Origin: Dehalococcoidia bacterium
GTDB lineage: Bacteria; Chloroflexota; Dehalococcoidia; Dehalococcoidales; Fen-1064
Reading direction: 5' to 3'
NCBI GenBank assembly: GCA_011192055.1
Contig: DUES01000163.1
Coordinates: 1-15,514, forward strand
DNA length: 15,514 nucleotides
Shown here: positions 1-6,864 of the stretch, in pieces
Layout: each line of letters starts with the position of its first letter
Position numbering within the stretch: position 1 is the stretch's first letter
Program-made: the position numbers and the translations under genes
Notes under the pieces: model-generated
Seen by the model: only the letters and a program-made list of their open reading frames with translations
What the model was told of the DNA's origin: nothing
Databases searched by the model: none

Positions 1-52
1 GGTTTCACCCCTCTGGACACCCCAAAAGGAGAGAAGGGGGAATACGTTACCT

Positions 53-125
53 GTCATTGCGAGCGGAGCGAAGCAATCTCCTGGGGGGATAATGATTGCT
101 TCGTCGTTACACTCTTCGCAATGAC
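53..125. repeat. Imperfect palindromic intergenic repeat
   Basis: The left arm begins GTCATTGCGAGCGGAGCGAA and runs to about 80. The right arm (93-125) is its imperfect reverse complement, ending TTCGCAATGAC. A roughly 12-base G-rich centre lies between them. The ends match perfectly for at least ten bases (GTCATTGCGA / TCGCAATGAC), and a second matching block is GCAATC / GATTGC. Repeats with this GTCATTGCGAG...CTTCGCAATGAC pattern are dispersed, REP/MITE-like intergenic elements in many bacterial genomes. This is the only copy seen here. The preceding 1-52 holds no recognisable gene, only C- and G-rich stretches that could form a weak hairpin. The element sits 68 bases before the MFS start. 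Confidence 0.75.
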
Positions 126-193
126 GTAATAACCATCCCTTATATGACAAGCCAGCCGGGAAAAAGGAAGGGACGGGACCGATAATACAAAAC

Positions 194-1420
194 ATGAACA
201 GTACTAAGTCCCGCTACCGCTGGTTTATCCTCGCCCTTTCGGCGTCGACGTTTACGTTTGTTGTCGCGATACCTACCATGTGCATGCCGGTCCTCTTCGA
301 GGAGATTGGCAGAGACCTTAACCTGAGCCTGGTGCAGATTGGGACTGTCTGGGGTATGGTATCGCTGGCCGGCATGTTCGTCGTACTGGCCGGCGGACTG
401 CTCGGTGACCGATTTGGCACCAGGCGCGTCCTGGTGGTTACCTGCCTGCTGGCCGGCCTGGCCGGTGCATCGAGGGGATTTTCCGGTAACTTCACTACCC
501 TTTCTGCAACCCTGTTCCTCTTTGGCCTGGTAACAGCAGCAATTCCCCCGGTAGTGCACAAGACCTGCGGTATCTGGTTCTCGGGCAAGCGACTGGGGCT
601 GGCCAACGGTGTCGTTTCAATGGGAATGGCAGTAGGCTTCACCGTGGGTTCGCTGATAAGTGCAACAGTCCTCTCTCCTGCGCTGGACGGCTGGCAGAAT
701 GTACTGTTTCTGTACGGCGGTATCTCCATTGTCATCGGCATCCTCTGGTCACTCACCAGGAGTCAACCCAACCAATCGGAGACTACTTACAGCTACGAAA
801 TTACAGTCCCTTTTCGCCAGGCGCTATCACAGGTTGTGCGAAACCGGACCGTCTGGATACTCGGTTTTATTTTGCTTGGCCAGATAGGGTGCGTACAGGG
901 CATACTCGGTTATCTGCCGCTCTATCTGCGGGACATCGGCTGGACACCGGCTTCGGCTGATGGTGCCCTGGCTACTTTCCATGCAACAAGTACGCTGGGT
1001 GTTATCCCGCTGGCCCTGCTATCGGACCGGCTGGGTTCCCGGAAGACTATCCTCTTCGCTGCTACGCTGATGACGGCAATTGGGGTCGGTCTTCTTTCGT
1101 TTGTGAGCGGCTGGATGGTCTGGATGGCCGTGATAATTGCCGGTATTGCCCGTGACGGCTTCATGGCAGTGCTGATGACGACGATTATGGAGATAAAAGG
1201 GATCGGTGCAACCTATGCCGGAACGGCAATGGGAATTGTCCTGACCCTTTCCCGGTTGATCGGCTTTGCGTCACCGCCCCTGGGAAACAGCCTGGCCGGT
1301 GCAAATCCAGGTCTGCCCTTCGTCCTCTGGGCAGTCATGGCAGCCGCCGCACTGGTCGGGTTCTACTTCCTCCGGCAGAGGACGGAGAGCCCTTCAGCTA
1401 GCGTAACTCTTCAGGGATGA
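194..1420 (+). CDS. MFS transporter, 12 TM segments, substrate unknown
   Basis: This is a 408-residue inner-membrane permease of the major facilitator superfamily. Hydrophobic segments alternate with short charged loops along the whole length, as expected for two six-helix halves. The signature loop 2-3 motif appears as GLLGDRFGTRR at residues 69-78 and again in degenerate form as LLSDRLGSRK at about 275-284 in the second half. A central cytoplasmic loop (about 190-212) is rich in polar residues. The general look is of the CynX/NarK-like anion and small-solute branch, but the substrate cannot be read from sequence. The ATG at 194 starts just before the first helix. No good ribosome binding site precedes it: an AAGGAAGGG at 164-172 is about 20 bases away. 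GATAAT at 181-186 resembles a -10 box that would give a nearly leaderless mRNA, but no -35 is visible. The gene stands alone on this strand, and its last 23 bases overlap the end of the convergent gene. Confidence 0.85.
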   Translation: MNSTKSRYRWFILALSASTFTFVVAIPTMCMPVLFEEIGRDLNLSLVQIGTVWGMVSLAGMFVVLAGGLLGDRFGTRRVLVVTCLLAGLAGASRGFSGNFTTLSATLFLFGLVTAAIPPVVHKTCGIWFSGKRLGLANGVVSMGMAVGFTVGSLISATVLSPALDGWQNVLFLYGGISIVIGILWSLTRSQPNQSETTYSYEITVPFRQALSQVVRNRTVWILGFILLGQIGCVQGILGYLPLYLRDIGWTPASADGALATFHATSTLGVIPLALLSDRLGSRKTILFAATLMTAIGVGLLSFVSGWMVWMAVIIAGIARDGFMAVLMTTIMEIKGIGATYAGTAMGIVLTLSRLIGFASPPLGNSLAGANPGLPFVLWAVMAAAALVGFYFLRQRTESPSASVTLQG

Positions 1421-4400
1421 GGTCCTCTATCCTGGCGGTAGCAACACCAATGACGGAGTCGGCAGCCCCATAGTAGACCAGTACCTCGTCGCCGGCACCA
1501 AGTATGTCCTTGCCTTCTTCCAAAGGCACAGCCCCGCAGGTAAATACCACGTTTGGTACCCAGGACTCATCTTTTTCGCCTACCTCAAACCTCTCGGTAG
1601 GCTCAAGAATATAGTTCGGGGAACGATAGATAAGGATGGTGGGGTCCACCAGGTCTACCAGCATGACACCCAGTCTGTAAATGTGGTCATGGTCAACACC
1701 ATGAAAAATCAACAACCAGCCGTATTCGGTTTTTATTGGCTGGGCGCCTCCGCCAATTTTGAGTGCGTCCCACACCATTCCAGCGCGTGAACCGGCCAGT
1801 ATCGAGTGTTCTTTCCGTGGCCAGGGACAGCGCAAGTGAGGTGAAAACGTTATCCAGATATGCGGGTCCACCCTGTGGAGCATGGCATATTTGCCCTTAA
1901 ACCGCTCCGGAAACAGCGCCCCGTCTTTATCAGTAAAGCCGGGAAAAACAAGCCCGTGCCTGTGCCATCTCCGCCAGCGGTGGTTAAGGAAATCATCGGT
2001 GCTGATAGAAGCCGCCGCAATCTGTGCAACCGTACCACTGTATGCAGTATATACCATGTAAACACGGCCATCGATGAGTGTCAGCCTGGGGTCCTCGCAA
2101 CCTTTTTCTTCGCTCGGAGTCTTCGGCTCGAATATCGGCTCTTCAATCCTTTCCGTAAAATTGAATCCGTCATCACTTGAAGCCATTCCCAGGCGGGATA
2201 TTTCATCATCACCAAAGGCCCGGTAGACCATGTAGATCCTGCCATTTAACCTGACAGCACCGGGATTAAGCAGGTATTTGGACTCCCAGGGGTGTTCACT
2301 GACAGGACGAAGCACCGGATTTCCATCAAAACGAAGCATGGGTTTTGCCGGGGGTTGTTCCTCGGTAGGCATCACTTGTCTGACCACTGTCCCGGCTTCA
2401 TGAATCTCACCGAGGAGTATAGGTGTCAGGTCCTCCGATTCCCTGCCTTCGGCCATTAGCTCCCGTATCCTGTTGTCGATTGACTCTTCGTTCCCGCCAA
2501 TCGCTTTGTAGTACTCCGTAATGAATTCCCGGGAAGACCAGTCACGCTCTACGTGAAGTGATAGTGGTGTCGGTAGACCGGTCCCTCCCTTGAAGCTGTA
2601 ACTTGCCCAGGTCCACGCCGAGCAGGGTATGAAGGTGCCGTCGGGTAATGTCTGGGATAAATGATAGGAATCGGCAATGTCATCCAGATGCCCCGCCAGC
2701 GTTATGCGAGCATTATCCTCAGGTGTATCCTGAATAATCTGCTCTGCCATTTCATGCAGTCTCTTGACGAATACACGTTCGTGTCCATTCTCAAATATAT
2801 TATGCGCAGAGAGGGGTGTTTTCCCCCAGTGTCCCTCCAGGGCATTTATCACCTTCTCCCCGAAGTCTCTTCTGTCTTCGGTAAACCACTGCCACACGTC
2901 TCCGAACCGTTCCGATTCAATGACGCTCTTGGCAATAGTGGTAAGATAGCGCAAGCGGGGGAACTCACCACCCATCCCCTTGTGAAGGTTACTTATCACC
3001 AGTCTGCCTGCAATCCTGCTCAATGAAGGAGATTCTTTCATCTCGGCCAGCGAAGGAAATTCATCAATATCCACAACAAGCGGTTTCAGCAGACAGGGAA
3101 CAAAATGCTCTGGACGGATACTCTCCTTTATCAGCGCCAGGACCTTTTCCTTGTAATCGTACTCTTCCGTCCAGCTTGCCAGGGCAAGAACGTCATTTGG
3201 TTCGTACTTTGTTAATAATCTGTTTAAATACCCGTAACCAAGCTTTGTGATAAGGTCCGTGGGAGGACTGCGCCACAGTAGCCAGGTAACCATTTCGGGA
3301 GACAGGGCATAGCCTTTCGCACGCTGGAAGAAACGGAATACCAGGTCTGCCGCTTCCCGGGCTCCGGCCACGGTGGCAAGGTCTCCCGGCATAACAGTCT
3401 CGCTGAGTTCCAGTTCAGCCTGTATCATGAAAGCCCTGATACGACCGGTAATCTCCGCCGAACCTGCTCCACGGGGAACATTCAGCCTGTCATACACAAA
3501 TTCCTCGAACTGCTTTTTACGCCTGTGAAAGACAGATTCGTATACTGCGTTAGCAGCAATCGTGTTACCATCGTGGGCTGTGATTTCCGAAGGTACAACC
3601 AGGGGTACGCCCGGTATAAACTCCCGGTAGGTGACATTGGGTACCGGCGGCCGTAACGCTTCCCGGTGCGATTCCCAGGCAACCATGAAGTCCGGCTTGA
3701 GCCGGACAAACTCGTCTACCATTAACTCTATTTCTCTCTCCGCATGCAGCGATACCAGGCGCTCAGCTTCATCAGAATCAATGGATTTGAGTTTTTCCTG
3801 CATTCCCAATGTTTCTTCGGTGAAACTGGCCAGGTGCCCGCAATAGGCTGTTACCAGGGTGCTTATCAGGTCTCCTTCAGCAAAATCTTCGGTAAATGCT
3901 AAAGCCAGCCACAGGTGATAGACCACCTGCGCCCAGAGCCTGTGAGAGAAATGGAAAGATTCAACCTCGGTATCCGCAAGAGTCTCCAGTTGACGGTAGT
4001 TCTCATTTGGCATGACCCACTGGTAAAGTGACTGGAACCTGGAGAACCCCTGCTTGAACTTGTTAACAAGTTGCCGCGGGTTTAGCGTTACCTCATCGGG
4101 TCGATGCGGTTTCCGTGTACCGAAGACTGGCAGCGGCTGCACCAGAGGTTCGCCAATTGCCCCCGTTCTTTCCCACCAGTCCCGGTCTGCCAACACCCGG
4201 TCAAAAAGCACCCTCACCGCCTGGGTCAGGACCAGTTCTGACTTTGCCAGGGAGGACTTGTGTATCTTTATGCCCAGGTTTGCTTCACATATCCGGGCAT
4301 TACTGGTTATGGCGTTGGTTGCCAGCCAGCTGTCTATACCGTAGCCGCCAACATCATTACTTGGAGGAACAGGAGATTTTTGCAGAAAGCTCCTGATAAG

Positions 4401-5099
4401 ACGGTACGAAATACCCCATTGTCCACCGGTCAGGTCATGAATAGGGCAACCATAGACAGCCGTGAGCAGCGGGTAGAATACCTGGGAGGCTATCGGTGCC
4501 TCCAGGAAATGCCGCCTGAACCGGGAGACTACCATGTCCATAGTCCCCCTTTCGACAGGTTCCAGGAGGAGCTTTATCCACTCGGGTACAAGTCCTTCGA
4601 TATCATCATACCGGTGTCTGCTCCTGAGGTCGGCCTCGACAATGGCAAGGTTTGCACCAAGGGCACGGGCAATTTCCATTAACGCCCAGACACCCCACCC
4701 TTTGCCGTTCATCGATTCGTGGTCCAGTAAAAAAGCTATCCGCCTGATACCATCCATTTTGGGAACGGACTGTACCACTTCAAGTGCTTCCCCGCCTGCC
4801 ATGCCACCTACGGTAACAATGACACACCTCTTTGAAGGGAAATACTCCCGTAATCCCTGTGCTGTTACCCGTACCACCGTACCGATAGTGTCTGTTTCGT
4901 TAATAAACGGGATTCCGACGACAATGTCCGCTTCACCGATTTTGGCAACCTGGCTCATGGGACTGCGTAACACTTCCCTGAAAAGACCTTCAATCTCTTC
5001 CGGAGAGGTCTCGGTTTCTGCCCGGATTACCGAAGCATTCAGGTCTGCGCCTGAAATTGCTGACCGTTTAACTCCGGGTGTCCTGGTAGTACTCATCAT
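1398..5099 (-). CDS. GT-A glycosyltransferase / helical / GH130 fusion protein
   Basis: This is a very large cytosolic protein of about 1233 residues with no signal peptide or membrane helix. Residue numbers count from a GTG two codons upstream, at 5105. Residues about 58-320 look like a GT-A nucleotide-sugar transferase: IVVGIPFINE near the start, an acidic VEADLRS at 156-162 in the place of a DXD motif, GGQWGISYR at 227-235 and YGIDSW at 255-260. The layout recalls mannosylglycerate and glucosyl-3-phosphoglycerate synthases. Residues about 340-900 are mostly helical and unrecognised. Residues about 922-1230 are a full GH130 domain: NPGAVRLNGRIYMVYRA, CEDPR at 1003-1007 with Asp1005 as candidate proton donor, DKDGALFPERF, GGGAQPI and YYGAADSVIG. 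GH130 enzymes phosphorolyse or hydrolyse beta-mannosides. Of the clustered starts GTG5105, GTG5102, ATG5099 and ATG5096, I prefer ATG5099, which has a weak AAAGAG five bases upstream. The substrate is inferred, not shown. Confidence 0.8.
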   Translation of the reverse strand: MMSTTRTPGVKRSAISGADLNASVIRAETETSPEEIEGLFREVLRSPMSQVAKIGEADIVVGIPFINETDTIGTVVRVTAQGLREYFPSKRCVIVTVGGMAGGEALEVVQSVPKMDGIRRIAFLLDHESMNGKGWGVWALMEIARALGANLAIVEADLRSRHRYDDIEGLVPEWIKLLLEPVERGTMDMVVSRFRRHFLEAPIASQVFYPLLTAVYGCPIHDLTGGQWGISYRLIRSFLQKSPVPPSNDVGGYGIDSWLATNAITSNARICEANLGIKIHKSSLAKSELVLTQAVRVLFDRVLADRDWWERTGAIGEPLVQPLPVFGTRKPHRPDEVTLNPRQLVNKFKQGFSRFQSLYQWVMPNENYRQLETLADTEVESFHFSHRLWAQVVYHLWLALAFTEDFAEGDLISTLVTAYCGHLASFTEETLGMQEKLKSIDSDEAERLVSLHAEREIELMVDEFVRLKPDFMVAWESHREALRPPVPNVTYREFIPGVPLVVPSEITAHDGNTIAANAVYESVFHRRKKQFEEFVYDRLNVPRGAGSAEITGRIRAFMIQAELELSETVMPGDLATVAGAREAADLVFRFFQRAKGYALSPEMVTWLLWRSPPTDLITKLGYGYLNRLLTKYEPNDVLALASWTEEYDYKEKVLALIKESIRPEHFVPCLLKPLVVDIDEFPSLAEMKESPSLSRIAGRLVISNLHKGMGGEFPRLRYLTTIAKSVIESERFGDVWQWFTEDRRDFGEKVINALEGHWGKTPLSAHNIFENGHERVFVKRLHEMAEQIIQDTPEDNARITLAGHLDDIADSYHLSQTLPDGTFIPCSAWTWASYSFKGGTGLPTPLSLHVERDWSSREFITEYYKAIGGNEESIDNRIRELMAEGRESEDLTPILLGEIHEAGTVVRQVMPTEEQPPAKPMLRFDGNPVLRPVSEHPWESKYLLNPGAVRLNGRIYMVYRAFGDDEISRLGMASSDDGFNFTERIEEPIFEPKTPSEEKGCEDPRLTLIDGRVYMVYTAYSGTVAQIAAASISTDDFLNHRWRRWHRHGLVFPGFTDKDGALFPERFKGKYAMLHRVDPHIWITFSPHLRCPWPRKEHSILAGSRAGMVWDALKIGGGAQPIKTEYGWLLIFHGVDHDHIYRLGVMLVDLVDPTILIYRSPNYILEPTERFEVGEKDESWVPNVVFTCGAVPLEEGKDILGAGDEVLVYYGAADSVIGVATARIEDLIPEELR

Positions 5100-5132
5100 C
5101 ACCACTCTTTTAGTAAGTTATAGTTGACACAT

Positions 5133-5161
5133 ATCGTAGAAGAGAAGGGGAGTTATGTCAA
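5133..5161 (-). promoter_or_regulatory. Sigma-70 promoter of the GT/GH130 fusion gene
   Basis: On the minus strand a perfect -35 TTGACA (5161-5156) is followed by a 17-base spacer and a -10 TACGAT (5138-5133). Transcription would begin near 5126, about 27 bases before the preferred ATG. The fusion gene therefore need not depend on readthrough from the upstream GT4 gene, although both run in the same direction with a 133-base gap. The rest of that gap (5162-5232) shows no clear terminator hairpin. It holds two similar stretches, CCTGTTAAC and CCTGTAAC, of unknown meaning. Confidence 0.65.
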
Positions 5162-5232
5162 TAGTAAACCTGTTAACACAATAAACGTAATACCTGTAAC
5201 TCAAAAAGGGGCTGCCAAACCGAAGGTATGTA

Positions 5233-6480
5233 TTACTTATCCGCCCGGACATGAGATGTGGCCAGGAAACGTTCGGCTAACCGGTAATGCTTTCCTGCCT
5301 GGTTTTCCCAGGACAATTTCCCGGCATAGTCCACTGCCCGTTGCTGCACTTCTTCCTGCAGTTCGGGGTCAAGTACCAGGTCCCTGATTTTCTCTGTCAG
5401 GCGAGCCTGGTCAGAATCATAAAGTGCCCCTGCTTCCTGAAGCATCTCACCGACACCCTCTAATTCGCGCCCTGCCACTATTGCACCGGCACCAAATGCA
5501 TGTGTCAGCATACCACTCTGCGTGCAATCCTTCGGCCAGTAGTAGTTTACATCAAATGCCCGTTGTGCCAGGGGGAGCATGTTACCGGGTAGCCAGATTT
5601 CAAAAAGGAACCTGTCTTTGTTATTCTGCCGTTTCTTTATTTTGTTTACGTGGGGTACATGCTCCGGGAGACGTGGTTTTCCAACACGTATCGCTACTAT
5701 CCGCCGCTGAGGAAGAAGTTTCTGCAGGCTGTCTCCCGTCTTGTATATTTGCTCGGAGCCTTTTATCGGGTGCAGAAAGCCGGTCTGACCGAGAACCACG
5801 GTATCCGGGTCAAGAAATATACGTTCTTTGTGCAAAACCTCTTTGGTCTCCGTGTCCAGATCCGATTCATCAAGCAGGAAGGTGTTGAATGCCTCCTTTG
5901 CTTCCTGGCGACTTAAGCGAGATACATCCGGGTACCAGTGTACACCGTGCTTGAGAATAAACACCTTGTCCTGGTACTCGGGGAATGCTTCATAGACTGC
6001 CGAACAGACTCCGTTACTGAATACCGTGATAGCATCTACGTTCGGGAGTAAATCTTGCAGCAGTCCATATTCTTCCCTGGTAAAGCCGAACGGGGTCTCA
6101 CCGGACTGAAAACGCAGGGTATGGAATGTGACTATTCTGGGCATGTCGAGTCGCTCCAGCATGGTCACAAAGGCATCGCTGTCCTGCCAGATGTTGAATT
6201 CGTGCTGGAACCAGATGACGCTTTCACTCCTGTCTAACCCGAGCTTGTTCACGCCATCCAGTATCACCTCTGCCGAATACTCCCGCATGCCCGGAATGCC
6301 GTGCCAGACCGGCCCGTCCACCGGCTTGTTTCCGGCAGTCAGCGGTACTTCACTTTCTTCCATGCAAAAAGAAAGTACGCCCCACTGGTCCGAAGGCATT
6401 ACGCTGGTCAGAAAGCTTGTGTAGTCGGCTATTCCGCACATCATAGGCGGGTATGTTCCAACAAAACAGATAGTCCTCAT
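5233..6480 (-). CDS. GT4-type (GT-B fold) glycosyltransferase
   Basis: This is a 415-residue cytosolic glycosyltransferase. The N-terminal half starts MRTICFVGTYPPMMCGIADY, the typical first strand and glycine loop of GT4 enzymes. WFQHEFNIW lies at about 90-98, FSNGV at 154-158 and KHGVHW at 177-182. The C-terminal nucleotide-sugar half begins with GQTGFLHPIKG (231-241) and has CTQSGMLTHAFGAGA (319-333), followed by REL at 338-340. The usual EX7E donor motif is replaced: a histidine stands where the second glutamate is expected. This recalls a GT4 subgroup with TQSG-type loops. The open frame runs upstream to a TTG at 6636, but those extra 52 residues look non-coding, so ATG 6480 is chosen even though its ribosome binding site is poor. 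The neighbour downstream is the GT/GH130 fusion, so the two probably act on the same glycan or glycoside. Donor and acceptor are unknown. Confidence 0.82.
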   Translation of the reverse strand: MRTICFVGTYPPMMCGIADYTSFLTSVMPSDQWGVLSFCMEESEVPLTAGNKPVDGPVWHGIPGMREYSAEVILDGVNKLGLDRSESVIWFQHEFNIWQDSDAFVTMLERLDMPRIVTFHTLRFQSGETPFGFTREEYGLLQDLLPNVDAITVFSNGVCSAVYEAFPEYQDKVFILKHGVHWYPDVSRLSRQEAKEAFNTFLLDESDLDTETKEVLHKERIFLDPDTVVLGQTGFLHPIKGSEQIYKTGDSLQKLLPQRRIVAIRVGKPRLPEHVPHVNKIKKRQNNKDRFLFEIWLPGNMLPLAQRAFDVNYYWPKDCTQSGMLTHAFGAGAIVAGRELEGVGEMLQEAGALYDSDQARLTEKIRDLVLDPELQEEVQQRAVDYAGKLSWENQAGKHYRLAERFLATSHVRADK

Positions 6481-6550
6481 CTCAATACCCGTGGTGCTGC
6501 AGTAAAGATTCGTTTCTGTTAATACGGTCACCCGGAAGAGCAGACATGAT

Positions 6551-6640
6551 TTACACACATAAACAGGGAGATAGTGAACAGGGTAAAAGGGTGTACTGGT
6601 CGCGGAAACTGGCTGGTCTACAGGCGCGGGTGACAACCAT
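6551..6640 (-). CDS. Possible 29-residue leader ORF before the GT4 gene
   Basis: An ATG at 6640 follows a strong GGGAGG with an eight-base spacing, a better ribosome binding site than the GT4 gene itself has. The frame gives 29 codons and stops with TAA at 6551, 70 bases before the GT4 ATG. The peptide is Cys- and Pro-containing, matches nothing I recognise and shows no codon run typical of attenuation peptides. It may be a translated leader, a chance ORF, or a sign that the GT4 start is not where I put it (the GT4 frame also opens at TTG 6636, in a different frame). Real expression is uncertain. Confidence 0.25.
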   Translation of the reverse strand: MVVTRACRPASFRDQYTLLPCSLSPCLCV

Positions 6641-6649
6641 CTTAATTAC

Positions 6650-6674
6650 CTCCCGGGACTGAAGTTACCCGGAG
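6650..6674 (-). other. Stem-loop covering a Shine-Dalgarno in the GT4 leader
   Basis: Read on the minus strand, CTCCGGG (6674-6668) pairs with CCCGGGAG (6657-6650) with one bulged G and a ten-base loop. The 3' arm contains most of the GGGAGG that precedes the small ORF at 6640, so folding would hide that ribosome binding site. No U-tract follows, so it is not an intrinsic terminator. Whether it regulates anything is inference. Confidence 0.4.
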
Positions 6675-6682
6675 TGAGGGAA

Positions 6683-6709
6683 CAGGACCTGGTACAGTAT
6701 CAGGTCTTG
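6683..6709. promoter_or_regulatory. 27-bp near-perfect dyad, candidate operator
   Basis: The core is GACCTGGTAC, one central base, then GTATCAGGTC (6686-6706), with one mismatch between 10-base arms. Extension to CAG...TTG at the ends gives 13-base arms with two mismatches. It lies immediately downstream of the predicted GT4 promoter -10, around the transcription start, the classic place for a repressor site. A partly similar stretch, GACCTGATTGTAC, lies on the plus strand at 6759-6771 between this and the proS promoter. The alternative is an RNA hairpin at the very 5' end of the GT4 leader. Confidence 0.5.
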
Positions 6710-6717
6710 CAGTTTCT

Positions 6718-6746
6718 AGGCTAATCTACATACCGTGGTTTGTCAA
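6718..6746 (-). promoter_or_regulatory. Candidate promoter of the GT4 gene
   Basis: On the minus strand TTGACA (6746-6741) is followed after 17 bases by TAGCCT (6723-6718), a weak -10. The start would be near 6711, giving a leader of about 230 bases that holds the dyad, the stem-loop and the small ORF. The perfect -35 supports the call and the poor -10 weakens it. Confidence 0.4.
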
Positions 6747-6798
6747 GTTCGTGTGATGGACCTGATTGTACATGCATCCTGCTCCTCTACCCCTGCAA

Positions 6799-6828
6799 CT
6801 GGCATAAAGCAGCCCGGTATGGTTTAAT
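6799..6828 (+). promoter_or_regulatory. Candidate extended -10 promoter of proS
   Basis: CTGGCA (6799-6804) is followed after an 18-base spacer by TTTAAT (6823-6828). TG stands at 6820-6821, one base before it, an extended -10 arrangement. Transcription would start near 6835, about 30 bases before the proS ATG. It is divergent from the GT4 promoter. The 384-base gap between the GT4 and proS starts is thus mostly leader and promoter sequence. No T-box-like elements were seen. Confidence 0.4.
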
Positions 6829-6864
6829 ATGATAGGTTCTGAATAACAATATCCTGACAACAAT

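Noticed and set aside
1..52. Tail of an upstream gene
   Set aside because: No convincing frame or conserved C terminus could be read in so short a stretch. It looks intergenic.
4534..5127. Plus-strand open frame of 197 residues across the fusion gene start
   Set aside because: It is a low-complexity Ser/Arg/Pro-rich shadow of the fusion gene that also crosses that gene's promoter region.
6481..6636. 52-residue N-terminal extension of the GT4 protein from TTG 6636
   Set aside because: The extra residues are Cys/Pro/Thr-rich with no GT features, and the family start motif begins exactly at ATG 6480. The TTG has no well-spaced ribosome binding site in its own frame.
6481..6864. A riboswitch or T-box for proS in the divergent gap
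   Set aside because: The plus-strand leader from the predicted promoter is only about 30 bases. The structured elements are on the minus-strand side.
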